Shown here piece by piece: positions 8,143 to 17,509 of a DNA stretch of 47,179 bases (position 1 is its first letter; each line of letters starts with the position of its first letter). The notes under the pieces were generated by a model. The model saw only the letters and a list, made by a program, of their open reading frames with translations, searched no databases and was not told where the DNA came from. Position numbers and translations under genes: made by a program. Source of the stretch: an uncultured Sutterella sp. (lineage in GTDB: Bacteria > Pseudomonadota > Gammaproteobacteria > Burkholderiales > Burkholderiaceae_F); NCBI GenBank assembly GCA_900542805.1, contig UQOW01000016.1, positions 1-47,179 of the forward strand, given 5' to 3'.

Positions 8143-9170
8143 GATAGTTTAATCTCCTCAATGCGAACGCCCTGCTCGCGAATGTACGCAAGGGCTTTCT
8201 TTTCATCCTCTTCACGGCCCTTAAATGTCACGGCAAGTTTGCCGAACGGTGTTCCGCCCACAAGTTCGATGTTCCCGAAGATGATGTTGGCGCTTACGGA
8301 AAACCGCTTATAAAGCTCGCTCATTAAAGGCTTTCCGGCGCTTTGCCCGGCGTACGTGAGCAGATACACCGACGTCTCGGGTCCTGCCCCCTTTTGTTCG
8401 GCTTCTTCGAGCATTTCCATCAGTCCGTCGACGTTACTTGCCGAATTAATAAAGCTTTGTGTCACCGGGCTTTTCGGGTCGGAAAAGACCTCTAAAACAC
8501 TTCCTTCTTCAATGAGTTTTCCGTGATCCAAAACAGCGGTTCTGTCACAAATGCTTTTAATGACCGACATCTGGTGCGTGATGATGACGACCGTAATCGA
8601 AAGCTCGGAATTGACCTTTTTAAGGAGCTTTAAAATCGAACGGGTTGTCTTGGGATCAAGAGCGCTCGTGGCCTCATCGCAAAGGAGCACCTTAGGGTCA
8701 TTGGCAAGTGCTCTGGCAATCGCAACGCGCTGTTTTTGTCCGCCCGAAAGTTCCGAGGGGTAGGCATTTTTTTTGTCCGATAAACCCACGAGAGATAAAA
8801 GAGCGTGGATTTTCGCGCAACGCTCTTCGCGTCCGGCCTTTGTTAGTTTGAGCGGCATCTCGATATTTTCAAAGACCGTGCGACTCGGCATTAGGTTAAA
8901 GTGCTGGAAAATCATGCCGATTTTGCGACGCACGCTCCGAAGAGAAGCCGGGGCAAGGCCCGTGAGGTCTACTCCGTCAAGGAGTACCTGTCCGCTTGTC
9001 GGGCGCTCCAAGAGATTGATACAGCGCACGAGCGTGGATTTGCCCGCCCCGGAAAACCCGATAATGCCGAAAATTTCTCCGTCGTTAATCCGAAGAGAAA
9101 CGTCGTTGACGGCTGTCACCGATCTTAAATCGCCTGTAAAGCGTTTGACAATGTGTTTCAATTCAATCAT
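8139..9170 (-). CDS. metN: Methionine-type ABC transporter ATP-binding protein with NIL domain
   Basis: The ATPase of the importer, 343 residues. Walker A is GFSGAGKST (about 38-46), the signature motif is LSGGQKQR (about 140), and Walker B is VLLCDEATSALD (about 160). Residues from about 265 to 343 form a NIL-type regulatory domain, which in MetN binds methionine and blocks transport. Its presence favours methionine (or a close analogue) as substrate. The gap to the amidohydrolase stop is 6 bases. Confidence 0.94.
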   Translation of the reverse strand: MIELKHIVKRFTGDLRSVTAVNDVSLRINDGEIFGIIGFSGAGKSTLVRCINLLERPTSGQVLLDGVDLTGLAPASLRSVRRKIGMIFQHFNLMPSRTVFENIEMPLKLTKAGREERCAKIHALLSLVGLSDKKNAYPSELSGGQKQRVAIARALANDPKVLLCDEATSALDPKTTRSILKLLKKVNSELSITVVIITHQMSVIKSICDRTAVLDHGKLIEEGSVLEVFSDPKSPVTQSFINSASNVDGLMEMLEEAEQKGAGPETSVYLLTYAGQSAGKPLMSELYKRFSVSANIIFGNIELVGGTPFGKLAVTFKGREEDEKKALAYIREQGVRIEEIKLS

Positions 9171-9176
9171 GATCGG

Positions 9177-10379
9177 TTACCTCGGATTGCTTTGGCGCGC
9201 CACCTGAGCACGGTGCTCGGCTTGAATGCTTGCTAAAAGAGCAGGTTCCGTCATAAGGCGCAGCGCCGTTCTTGCAAGCACCTCTCCCCCTAGCGCAACG
9301 GAGTCAAGCCCCATCTTGGATCCTGCTGCCTTTTTAAAGGCTTCGCTGTGCCCGGCAATCGGACCGGGGCTGATGCGAATCTGCGGTTGGATAGTCGGAA
9401 CAACTTGACTGACGTTCCCGACATCGGTCGAACCAATGCTTTTAACGGACGCCGGGGGCTCGGCAGTCAACCCGAAGGCGGCTAACTCCTTAGCATAGAC
9501 GGCATCAAACGAGGGCGTAATCACGGTGTTGTCCACGCGATTTTGGCTCGGGGTCATCGAACCGGTAGCTCCCGTCGATAAAGCAGCACCCCGAACGATG
9601 TCTTCGACCTTTTTGTAAACGGCATCGAGCGTCGGAGCCGTTGCGGCGCGCAAATAAAACTTGGCGGCGGCATAGTCGGGTACGACATTGGGAACATCGC
9701 CCCCGTGCGTGATGATTCCGTGAATCCGAACGTCGCTTGTCAGGTGCTGGCGCAAGGCGTTAATCGAGTTATAGACGGCAATGACTGCATCGAGAGCGTT
9801 AATGCCCTTTTCGGGTGCGCTGGCTGCATGCGACGCTTTCCCGTGAAATTGAATGTCCACAGGCGCACACGCAAGCGACGGACAGGTCAGAATGTGGCCG
9901 TCCCGGCTTGCATGAACACACAAAGCCGCATCAACGTCTTTGAAAAATCCCTCACGCACGAAACTTGCCTTGGCACTGCCGTTCTCTCCGCCCTCCTCGC
10001 CCGGTGTGCCGTAGACTCGTACTTCGCCTCCGACCGTGTCGATTACGGACTTTAGAGCAACGGCTGCCAAGGAACTTGTGGTGCCGAATAGATTATGTCC
10101 GCAGGCGTGTCCGATGCCCGGGAGTGCATCGTATTCGGCCAGAAAAACGATCACGGGGCCCGATTTGCGAGCCTTGTACGCGGCCGTAAATCCGGTCGGG
10201 TGCCCCGCAACGTTTTTTTTAATCGAAAATCCGTCTTCGCCCAAAAGCTCTGTCAACGTCTCTTGAGCAAAATACTCATGATTGCTGGTTTCCGGGTGCG
10301 CATAAATGGCAAGAGAGGCGGCTTGGTACGCCTTAAGTCGTTTAATAACTATTGCATGAATGCTCGATTGGGTATCCAT
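9177..10379 (-). CDS. M20D-family amidohydrolase (N-acyl amino acid / aminobenzoyl-glutamate hydrolase type)
   Basis: A cytoplasmic metal-dependent amidase of 400 residues. The motif AEYDALPGIGHACGHNL, with the metal-binding Cys and His, and the later GEEGGENG acidic stretch are typical of subfamily M20D. The open frame runs 93 bases further upstream into metQ, but AGGACACGCT before ATG 10379 marks this start. It sits between the binding protein and the ATPase of a methionine-type importer. That suggests it releases a free amino acid from an imported N-acyl or peptide form; the exact substrate is not readable. Confidence 0.88.
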   Translation of the reverse strand: MDTQSSIHAIVIKRLKAYQAASLAIYAHPETSNHEYFAQETLTELLGEDGFSIKKNVAGHPTGFTAAYKARKSGPVIVFLAEYDALPGIGHACGHNLFGTTSSLAAVALKSVIDTVGGEVRVYGTPGEEGGENGSAKASFVREGFFKDVDAALCVHASRDGHILTCPSLACAPVDIQFHGKASHAASAPEKGINALDAVIAVYNSINALRQHLTSDVRIHGIITHGGDVPNVVPDYAAAKFYLRAATAPTLDAVYKKVEDIVRGAALSTGATGSMTPSQNRVDNTVITPSFDAVYAKELAAFGLTAEPPASVKSIGSTDVGNVSQVVPTIQPQIRISPGPIAGHSEAFKKAAGSKMGLDSVALGGEVLARTALRLMTEPALLASIQAEHRAQVARQSNPR

Positions 10380-10405
10380 AGCGTGTCCTAAATAATCGTG
10401 TACAA

Positions 10406-10426
10406 GAAGCCGGAAATTCCGGCTTC
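10406..10426 (-). other. Intercistronic hairpin after metQ
   Basis: GAAGCCGGAA (10406-10415) pairs perfectly with TTCCGGCTTC (10417-10426) just downstream of the metQ stop. No T-run follows. It would protect the metQ portion of the mRNA and allow more binding protein than ATPase, as is common in ABC operons. Confidence 0.6.
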
Positions 10427-10438
10427 CCGTATGTTGTT

Positions 10439-11302
10439 TTACTTGAGTTTGTACTCGCCGGATCCGGCCCAAACCGGAATAAAGGCGCCTTTGTACGCGT
10501 CTTTCAGGGTTTGAGCGACGTTTTGCTTGTGATAGGCCTCGACGACCTTCTTGTATTCGGTTTTTTGAGTGTCGTCCGTGCGAGAAACTATGACGTTCGC
10601 AAGGCGCGCGAAGTAAGGATTATCGGGCCCGATATCTTCCGAGAAGATCGAATCGGTCGCCGGATTGAGTTTTGCCGTAAAGGCGTTGCCGCCGTTAATG
10701 ACGGCAGCCGTGACATCGGGTAAAAGATTGGCCAACATTCCCGACTCGGCCTCGACAATCTCGATTTTGACGTTGTAGTGCGTGATATCGGTTTTATTGG
10801 GCACATACCCCTTGGTCGGGTCTACGGTAACTAAGCCTGCAGCCTCAAGAAGCTTAATTGCGCGACCCCCGTTTGTTAAATCCGCCGGAATGGCGACTTT
10901 GTCGCCGTCCTTGATGTCAGAAATTTTGGAAATCTTCGATTTGTTGTTATAGATGCGAAGCGGTGCGACAAGCGTAACGCCGATGTCCGTAATCTTGTAG
11001 CCGTTGCGGGCGATGTCGTTAGCCAAGAAGGCCTTATGCTGGAAGGCATTTAAATCGATTTCTTTATCCAAAAGCGCCCGGTTCGGCGTGGCGTAGTCCG
11101 AGTACTTGACAAGTTCGACACGGATTTTGTCCGATGCAAGGTTCTGATTAACAGTCTCCCACTGGGCGTTGTACTCACCGACAACACCGATTTTTACAAC
11201 TTTGAAGTCCGAGGCTTTCTCTTCGCCGCATCCGGTCAATGCAGTGCCGATTAAGGCTGCAACGGACACAAAAAAGACAGTGCGTTTGAACGATGGTTTC
11301 AT
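10439..11302 (-). CDS. metQ: MetQ/NlpA-family substrate-binding lipoprotein
   Basis: A periplasmic-facing lipoprotein of 287 residues. The signal peptide ends in the lipobox LTGC (Cys about residue 25). The body has the NlpA fold features: NAQWE near the start, the AFQHKAFL segment, and VAIPADLTNGGRA. It is the first gene of the importer operon, with GGAGA before the ATG. Methionine is the default ligand of the family. The amidohydrolase next door leaves N-acyl or dipeptide ligands open. Confidence 0.92.
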   Translation of the reverse strand: MKPSFKRTVFFVSVAALIGTALTGCGEEKASDFKVVKIGVVGEYNAQWETVNQNLASDKIRVELVKYSDYATPNRALLDKEIDLNAFQHKAFLANDIARNGYKITDIGVTLVAPLRIYNNKSKISKISDIKDGDKVAIPADLTNGGRAIKLLEAAGLVTVDPTKGYVPNKTDITHYNVKIEIVEAESGMLANLLPDVTAAVINGGNAFTAKLNPATDSIFSEDIGPDNPYFARLANVIVSRTDDTQKTEYKKVVEAYHKQNVAQTLKDAYKGAFIPVWAGSGEYKLK

Positions 11303-11934
11303 GATAGTTTCTCCGATTTGTGAAAAAAGTAAGGAATAACAACATGGCGGAATCGGTCCGACAAACGGACGAATCCGAACTTATGAGCGGGACACCCGCA
11401 AGACGATAAGGAGGTTTTTTAGTGCGTCAGAAAACCCGTGCGGTGCGTCGCCTTCAGAGGGCAATACACATTCGCATCGACTGCACGTTGCGTGCATGGA
11501 TAACGGGTTTTTGACGTTCAAAAGACATACGATTCATTTTCGATGAGGGGCACATTCTCGGTCCAACCGATTCATCATATCGGAAAGCCAAGCAAAGTGA
11601 AATAGGGAAACTGCCGTATTTTGTGCCGCCTAAAATGATTCTCCGTCCCTTTCAGAGGGCAAGGAATCGATTACGATACAAAAAGGCCGACGACTTGACG
11701 ATATGTACGGCATCGATTTGAGGAAAAAATGTCCGGAATCAAGTCCTACGAAAGGCTCATATAATCGCTCCGAACGGCGAACATAAGTCAAGCGACAAGC
11801 GCTAAGAGTCTCTACTATAATAATTTATTTATATGTTAGTTACGGGACAGATGCCCTTTGTTCCGAGTCCTTAAAGTCGGGCGCCAAGGCCCCGCGCAAT
11901 GCGAAAGGACACTTTACGAACCTAGGAGAGACTC
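11303..11934. promoter_or_regulatory. metQ/carA divergent intergenic region with structured leader
   Basis: No convincing gene. On the metQ side, AAAACCCGT (11431-11439) pairs with ACGGGTTTT (11503-11511) and encloses two hairpins: TGCACG/CGTGCA (11482-11496) and GCC/GGC around 11451-11462. Two further stems lie at 11349-11376 and 11387-11399. TTCAGAGGGCAA occurs twice, at 11453-11464 and 11651-11662. A possible minus-strand -10, TATGAT (11574-11579), would give a leader of about 265 bases. On the carA side TATAAT at 11816-11821 has a weak -35 (GCGACA, 11792-11797). I do not recognise a known riboswitch. Confidence 0.5.
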
Positions 11935-13116
11935 TTGAACTCCATACAACTTGACACACGGCCCGAAGCTGCTTTGGCGCTTGCCGACGGAACCGTCTAT
12001 CGCGGACGCTCATTGGGCGCCCCGGGCTCCGTCACGGCCGAGGTGGTCTTTAACACCGCCATGACCGGATATCAGGAAATCCTGACTGACCCGAGTTACA
12101 CAGGCCAGATTGTCACGCTCACCTACCCGCACATCGGCAATGTCGGCGTCAATGAGCAGGATTCCGAAAGTCCGACCGTTGCAGCAGCCGGACTGATTCT
12201 CCGGTGCGCAAGCCCCGTTGTGAGCAATTTTCGTGCAACCGATTCGCTCGAGCACTACCTGAAGGCTCACGGCAAATGCGCGCTTTACGACATCGATACG
12301 CGCGCTCTCGTGCGTCGTTTACGCACCAAAGGGGCCATGGCAGGAACCATCGTCGTTGCGAAAGACGGCCATTTAACTCAAGAAGAACTTCAGTCGGCAA
12401 TCAATCAAGCCCGCTCCTGGGGCTCGATGGTCGGTCGTGATTTAGCCTCCGAAGTCACAACCGATGCGCCCTATGACTGGACCGAAGGACTTTGGACCAT
12501 GACAGGAGATGAAGGGGCCCCGGGCTTTCACAGGCCGGCGGCTTTCCCCTTTCACGTCGTTGCCTACGACTTCGGCATTAAGCGCAACATCCTCAGAATG
12601 ATGGCAGAGCGCGGCATGCGTGTGACGGTCGTTCCGGCAAAGACGCCTGCCGATGTCGTTCTTGCGATGCATCCGGACGGTGTGTTTTTATCAAACGGCC
12701 CGGGAGATCCCGAGCCTTGCACCTATGCGATTGAAGCCGCTCGCGTTTTCCTTGAGAAGAAAATCCCCCTTTTCGGCATTTGCTTAGGCCATCAGATTAT
12801 GGGGCTTGCCGCCGGGGCCAAGACTGTGAAAATGAAGTTCGGTCACCACGGGGCCAACCACCCGGTCACGGACCGCCGTACGCATCGCGTCGCAATTACA
12901 AGTCAGAATCACGGCTTTGCCGTCGATGAAACGACACTTCCTGAAAATGTATCCGGGATTTACGCCAGTCTTTTTGACGGGTCGCTGCAAGGGCTGGAAT
13001 TTCTCAATGCTCCGGCCATGAGTTTTCAGGGACATCCGGAAGCAAGTCCCGGTCCCCACGACATCGCCACACTTTTTGATCAGTTCGCCTCTCTCATGCG
13101 AAAGAACCGACGATAA
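11935..13116 (+). CDS. carA: Carbamoyl-phosphate synthase small (glutamine amidotransferase) subunit
   Basis: 393 residues; it hydrolyses glutamine and channels ammonia to CarB. The N-terminal CPSase_sm domain covers about 12-145. The class I glutaminase domain follows, with nucleophile C283 in FGICLGHQ and the His/Glu pair in FQGHPEASPGP near the end. The start is TTG at 11935, six bases after AGGAGA; no better ATG lies nearby. It feeds arginine and pyrimidine synthesis. carB follows after 77 bases. Confidence 0.97.
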   Translation: MNSIQLDTRPEAALALADGTVYRGRSLGAPGSVTAEVVFNTAMTGYQEILTDPSYTGQIVTLTYPHIGNVGVNEQDSESPTVAAAGLILRCASPVVSNFRATDSLEHYLKAHGKCALYDIDTRALVRRLRTKGAMAGTIVVAKDGHLTQEELQSAINQARSWGSMVGRDLASEVTTDAPYDWTEGLWTMTGDEGAPGFHRPAAFPFHVVAYDFGIKRNILRMMAERGMRVTVVPAKTPADVVLAMHPDGVFLSNGPGDPEPCTYAIEAARVFLEKKIPLFGICLGHQIMGLAAGAKTVKMKFGHHGANHPVTDRRTHRVAITSQNHGFAVDETTLPENVSGIYASLFDGSLQGLEFLNAPAMSFQGHPEASPGPHDIATLFDQFASLMRKNRR

Positions 13117-13133
13117 GTCGGACAAATGCTCGT

Positions 13134-13155
13134 GCCCGAATTTCAATCCTCGGGC
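13134..13155 (+). other. Hairpin between carA and carB
   Basis: GCCCGA (13134-13139) pairs with TCGGGC (13150-13155). There is no T-run, so read-through into carB is expected. Confidence 0.35.
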
Positions 13156-13193
13156 CCCCTACTTTCTCGCATGACAGAAAACAAGGACTAAAA

Positions 13194-16100
13194 ATGCCCA
13201 AACGCACTGACATAAAATCCGTACTGATTATCGGCGCCGGCCCCATCATCATCGGTCAGGCCTGTGAATTTGACTACTCCGGAGCACAAGCTTGCAAAGC
13301 CCTTCGCGAAGAAGGGTATCGCGTCATACTCGCCAACTCCAACCCGGCAACGATTATGACCGACCCCGATACGGCCGATGCTACCTATATCGAGCCCTTG
13401 GACGCACGCGTCCTAGAGCGCATCATTGCTCGGGAAAAGCCCGATGCCGTTTTGCCGACCATGGGCGGGCAAACGGCCCTGAACCTTGCGATGGAGCTAA
13501 ATCGCTCCGGAGTTCTTAAGCGCTATGGGGTGGAACTGATCGGAGCATCACCCGATGCCATCGATAAAGCCGAAGATCGTCAACGGTTTAAACAGGCTAT
13601 GAGCCGCATCGGCCTGGAATCGGCGAGATCGGGCATTGCCTACAACATGGCCGAGGCCCTGCAAGTCCAGTCGCAAGTGGGGTTCCCTGCCGTTATTCGT
13701 CCCTCCTTTACCTTAGGCGGGACAGGCGGCGGCATTGCCTACAACATGCAGGAATTCGTCGAGATTTGCGAACGCGGGCTGGAACTATCGCCCACGCATG
13801 AACTCTTGATCGAAGAGTCCCTTCTCGGCTGGAAAGAATACGAGATGGAAGTCGTGCGCGATAAGAACGATAACTGCATTATCGTCTGCTCGATTGAAAA
13901 CCTCGACCCCATGGGTATTCACACGGGCGACTCCATCACCGTAGCCCCGGCTCAAACCCTAACGGACCGAGAATACCAAATCATGCGCGATGCCTCGATT
14001 GCCGTGCTACGTGAAATCGGCGTGGATACCGGGGGTTCGAACGTACAATTTGCCGTTAATCCGAAAAACGGACGCCTCATTGTCATTGAGATGAATCCGC
14101 GTGTGTCGCGCTCCTCGGCCTTGGCCTCCAAAGCCACGGGCTTTCCGATTGCCAAAGTCGCTGCCAAGCTTGCCGTCGGGTACACGCTCGATGAACTGAA
14201 AAACGATATCACGGACGGTGCAACACCTGCGTCCTTCGAGCCGACGATTGACTACGTTGTCACGAAGATTCCGCGCTTTGCCTTTGAAAAATTCCCGCAA
14301 GCTGACGATCGCTTAACCACTCAGATGAAAAGCGTCGGTGAAGTGATGGCTGTGGGCTCATCCTTCCAGGAGTCCCTACAAAAGGCTCTTCGCGGACTGG
14401 AGACCGGAAAAGACGGCTTAACGAGCCTTTCGAACGACCGGGAAGAAATCATCCACGAAGTCAGTGAAGCCGGTCCCGAGCGCATCCTTTATGTCGCCGA
14501 TGCCATGCGAATCGGACTGACGTGCGAAGAGCTTTACCGCATGACGTCGATCGATCCCTGGTTCCTCGCGCAAATCGAGGAACTCGTGCGTATCGAGAAG
14601 CGCCTTGAAACAGTCTCATTACAAGAAATCGACCGGGACGCCCTCTTTTACTTAAAGAAAAAAGGCTTTTCGGACAAACGAATTGCCCGCCTGACACACA
14701 CGTCGGAAAAGGATGTCCGAGAAAAGCGCTACACCCTGAACCTGCATCCGGTTTACAAACGCGTCGATACCTGTGCGGCCGAATTTGAAACTAAAACGGC
14801 CTACATGTTCTCGACTTACTCCGGAGAAAACGAAGCCAATCCCAGAGATTGTAAGAAGATTGTCGTTTTAGGCGGGGGACCGAACAGAATCGGTCAGGGC
14901 ATTGAATTTGACTACTGCTGCGTGCACGCTTCGATGGCCTTACATGAAGACGGGTACGAAACCATCATGGTCAACTGCAACCCGGAAACGGTCTCGACCG
15001 ACTACGATACATCCGATCGCCTGTACTTTGAGCCCGTGACGCTTGAAGACGTCTTGGAAATCTGTCACGTAGAAAAGCCTGACGGTGTGATTGTCCAATA
15101 CGGCGGACAGACACCCTTAAAGATTTGCCGAGACCTGGAAAAAGAAGGCATTCGCATTATCGGCACCTCCACTGATGCGATTGACTGCGCCGAAGATCGT
15201 GAGCGCTTTAAGGGCCTAATTACCCAACTCGGTCTCAGACAGCCCGAAAACCGCACGGCGCACACGGAATCGGCGGCCCTTGCCTGTGCGCACGAAATCG
15301 GTTATCCCATCGTAGTGCGTCCGAGTTATGTCCTCGGGGGACGCGCGATGGATATCGTGCACGACGATAAGGAACTCATGCGCTACATGCACGAAGCCAT
15401 TGTCGTGAGCGAAGATAGCCCTGTTCTGTTAGACCGCTTTTTGGATGACGCCGTCGAGATGGACGTCGATGCCGTAAGCGACGGACAGGAGGTCAAAATC
15501 GCAGGTCTCATGCAGCACGTTGAAGCAGCCGGTGTGCACTCAGGCGACTCGGCATGTTCACTTCCGCCCTATAGTCTTCGGGAAGATATCCTCGAGGAAG
15601 TACGACGCGAGACCGTTCTTATGGCCAAAGCCCTCGGTGTCGTGGGCCTGATGAACGTGCAGTTTGCAGTAAAAAATGCTGTAACGGAAAAGCCCGAAGT
15701 CTATGTCCTCGAGGTCAATCCCCGCGCCAGCCGTACGGTTCCTTTTGTTTCCAAAGCCACGGGCGTTCAAGTTGCCAAGGTGGCGGCACGCTGCATGGTC
15801 GGAGACTCCATTGCCAAACAAGGCATCTCGGTGGAAGTCAAACCCACGCACATGTGCGTCAAAGAAGCGGTGTTTCCCTTCGCCAAATTCCTCGGTGTCG
15901 ATCCGGTTTTAGGCCCCGAGATGCGCTCAACGGGCGAAGTGATGGGAGTCGGAGCCACATTCGGTGAAGCGCTCTTTAAGAGCCAGCTCGGCGCGGGAAA
16001 TACCCTTCCGCCCGCAGGATCCACGGTCTTTATTTCCGTGCGTGATGACGATAAGCCTAAAGCCATCGTTGTTGCCGCGGAACTCGCGGATGCCGGTTAC

Positions 16101-16424
16101 AAGCTCGTAGCAACTCGCGGAACGGCTTCAGCGCTTGCCCATGCCGGAATCGATTGCAAGATCATCAATAAGGTCAGTGACGGTCGCCCGAACGTTCTCG
16201 ATATGATTAAGAACAAAGCCCTGCAGCTTCTCATTATGACAAGCAATGAATCGAAGGGCGAAATTAACGATGCCCGAGCGATTCGTCTGGCGGCTCTCGG
16301 CCATCGCGTCACCTACTTTACGACGATTGCAGGCGGCCGTGCCGCGGTCGAAGGCATCAAACACCTAGCCGATGCGCGCGTGTATTCCCTACAGGAAATT
16401 CACCCGAAGCACACTGTCGCATAA
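13194..16424 (+). CDS. carB: Carbamoyl-phosphate synthase large subunit
   Basis: 1076 residues, full length (E. coli about 1073). It has two homologous synthetase halves, each with a pre-ATP-grasp and an ATP-grasp domain (about 1-400 and 555-935), an oligomerisation domain between them, and a C-terminal MGS-like allosteric domain from about 940. The halves are visible as the repeated openings LIIGAGPIIIGQACEFDYSG and VLGGGPNRIGQGIEFDYC. It makes carbamoyl phosphate from bicarbonate, ammonia and two ATP. It is the last gene of carAB. Confidence 0.98.
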   Translation: MPKRTDIKSVLIIGAGPIIIGQACEFDYSGAQACKALREEGYRVILANSNPATIMTDPDTADATYIEPLDARVLERIIAREKPDAVLPTMGGQTALNLAMELNRSGVLKRYGVELIGASPDAIDKAEDRQRFKQAMSRIGLESARSGIAYNMAEALQVQSQVGFPAVIRPSFTLGGTGGGIAYNMQEFVEICERGLELSPTHELLIEESLLGWKEYEMEVVRDKNDNCIIVCSIENLDPMGIHTGDSITVAPAQTLTDREYQIMRDASIAVLREIGVDTGGSNVQFAVNPKNGRLIVIEMNPRVSRSSALASKATGFPIAKVAAKLAVGYTLDELKNDITDGATPASFEPTIDYVVTKIPRFAFEKFPQADDRLTTQMKSVGEVMAVGSSFQESLQKALRGLETGKDGLTSLSNDREEIIHEVSEAGPERILYVADAMRIGLTCEELYRMTSIDPWFLAQIEELVRIEKRLETVSLQEIDRDALFYLKKKGFSDKRIARLTHTSEKDVREKRYTLNLHPVYKRVDTCAAEFETKTAYMFSTYSGENEANPRDCKKIVVLGGGPNRIGQGIEFDYCCVHASMALHEDGYETIMVNCNPETVSTDYDTSDRLYFEPVTLEDVLEICHVEKPDGVIVQYGGQTPLKICRDLEKEGIRIIGTSTDAIDCAEDRERFKGLITQLGLRQPENRTAHTESAALACAHEIGYPIVVRPSYVLGGRAMDIVHDDKELMRYMHEAIVVSEDSPVLLDRFLDDAVEMDVDAVSDGQEVKIAGLMQHVEAAGVHSGDSACSLPPYSLREDILEEVRRETVLMAKALGVVGLMNVQFAVKNAVTEKPEVYVLEVNPRASRTVPFVSKATGVQVAKVAARCMVGDSIAKQGISVEVKPTHMCVKEAVFPFAKFLGVDPVLGPEMRSTGEVMGVGATFGEALFKSQLGAGNTLPPAGSTVFISVRDDDKPKAIVVAAELADAGYKLVATRGTASALAHAGIDCKIINKVSDGRPNVLDMIKNKALQLLIMTSNESKGEINDARAIRLAALGHRVTYFTTIAGGRAAVEGIKHLADARVYSLQEIHPKHTVA

Positions 16425-16430
16425 GGCTGA

Positions 16431-16482
16431 AAAAACCTCCCTTTGATTTCGCACACCCGACAAAAGCGAAACCAAAGGGAGG
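16431..16482 (-). terminator. Bidirectional-type terminator between carB and tctC
   Basis: A 17-base stem (16436-16452 with 16466-16482, one mismatch) is followed on the minus strand by TTTTTTC, so it ends the TctC-side transcript. The same stem lies 11 bases after the carB stop and may also stop carAB, although T is scarce on that side. Confidence 0.88.
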
Positions 16483-16515
16483 AAAAGTACTATCCGTTTT
16501 GAATTTTTAAATCGA

Positions 16516-17472
16516 TTACTTCCAGAATTCGGGCTTGACCGTCATTTGGCAGAAATTAATCTGCGCTTGGATGAGGTCGGCCAATTCTTTCGGATTCTTG
16601 TAATCCATGTTAAAACCGGCCTTGTGATGCAATTCGGCGCATTCCTTATCTTGCATCGTCTTTAAGAAGGCATCGGCGTAGAACTTAACAATCTCCGGCT
16701 GAGCGCCCTTCGGAAGCACGATGGCGCGGGCCGAACCGTACCACTCGGGGTAGTAGCCGAGTTCTTTTAACGTCGGAACATTCGGCAGAGCCGCATCACG
16801 CTTGGTGTCAAAGATGCCGAGAACACGCAATTCGGGCTTATCCCCGTGAATCATGCTCGCCACGTCGGCAATCTTCGGACATGAAAAGTCCACTTCACCC
16901 TGACGCAGAGCCAAAAGTTGATCGGCCGTTCCGCCGTACGGAATGGCCTTGTACTTGACCTTAGCCGAGTTGGCAAACAGTTGCGCGGAAATGTGGTTCG
17001 ATGCGCGGTTGCCGTTTGTCGAGGCCTTAAGGCGCGGGTTCTTCTTCATCGCCGCAACGAGGTCATCCAAGGTCTTGTAGGGGCTATCGGCTTTAACGAC
17101 GATGACGCCCGTTTCCGTCACGTGGTTGCAAACCGGGACAATCTGGTCGACCTTAAATTTTCCTTCGGCAATGTATTGCGTGAACGTCGGAAGGTTGACA
17201 AAGCCGATCGTGCGTCCGTCAGGTTTAGCCTTGATTAAATCCGTCCAGCCGATTTTGCCGTCGCCGCCGGGCATGTTGTGAATTACAAGGGTCTTACCGA
17301 CATACTTTTCAGCCATCATAATCAAAGGACGGCAAGTCTTATCGGTACCGGACCCGGCCTTGTAGGCGACGATTACGGAAACGTCGCCGGCAGGTTCCCA
17401 CGCGTGACTGGCAAACGGAAGGGTCAGAGCAAATGAAGCTGCAAGAGCCATTCCCAAAACACGTCTTTTCAT
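16516..17472 (-). CDS. tctC: Tripartite tricarboxylate transporter substrate-binding protein
   Basis: A periplasmic binding protein of the TctC/Bug family, 318 residues. The signal peptide MKRRVLGMALAASFALT ends at SHA-W (about 24). The open frame extends 36 bases upstream, but GGAGAAACCT before ATG 17472 fixes the start. The family binds carboxylates (citrate, tricarballylate, nicotinate, terephthalate and others), and the ligand cannot be read here. It is the 3'-most gene of tctB-tctA-tctC, a less common order than tctC first. Confidence 0.93.
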   Translation of the reverse strand: MKRRVLGMALAASFALTLPFASHAWEPAGDVSVIVAYKAGSGTDKTCRPLIMMAEKYVGKTLVIHNMPGGDGKIGWTDLIKAKPDGRTIGFVNLPTFTQYIAEGKFKVDQIVPVCNHVTETGVIVVKADSPYKTLDDLVAAMKKNPRLKASTNGNRASNHISAQLFANSAKVKYKAIPYGGTADQLLALRQGEVDFSCPKIADVASMIHGDKPELRVLGIFDTKRDAALPNVPTLKELGYYPEWYGSARAIVLPKGAQPEIVKFYADAFLKTMQDKECAELHHKAGFNMDYKNPKELADLIQAQINFCQMTVKPEFWK

Positions 17473-17509
17473 AGGTTTCTCCTTATCAAATATGGATACT
17501 GCAATCAAG

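Noticed and set aside
11422..11514. A 30-codon plus-strand frame with an AAGGAGG site and GTG start before carA
   Set aside because: The ribosome-site match is good, but the frame lies entirely within the stem-forming region and its Arg-rich sequence resembles nothing known. It may be a chance frame in structured RNA.
13134..13155. A stem between carA and carB as a terminator
   Set aside because: No T-run, and carB has no other obvious promoter. carAB is normally one transcript.
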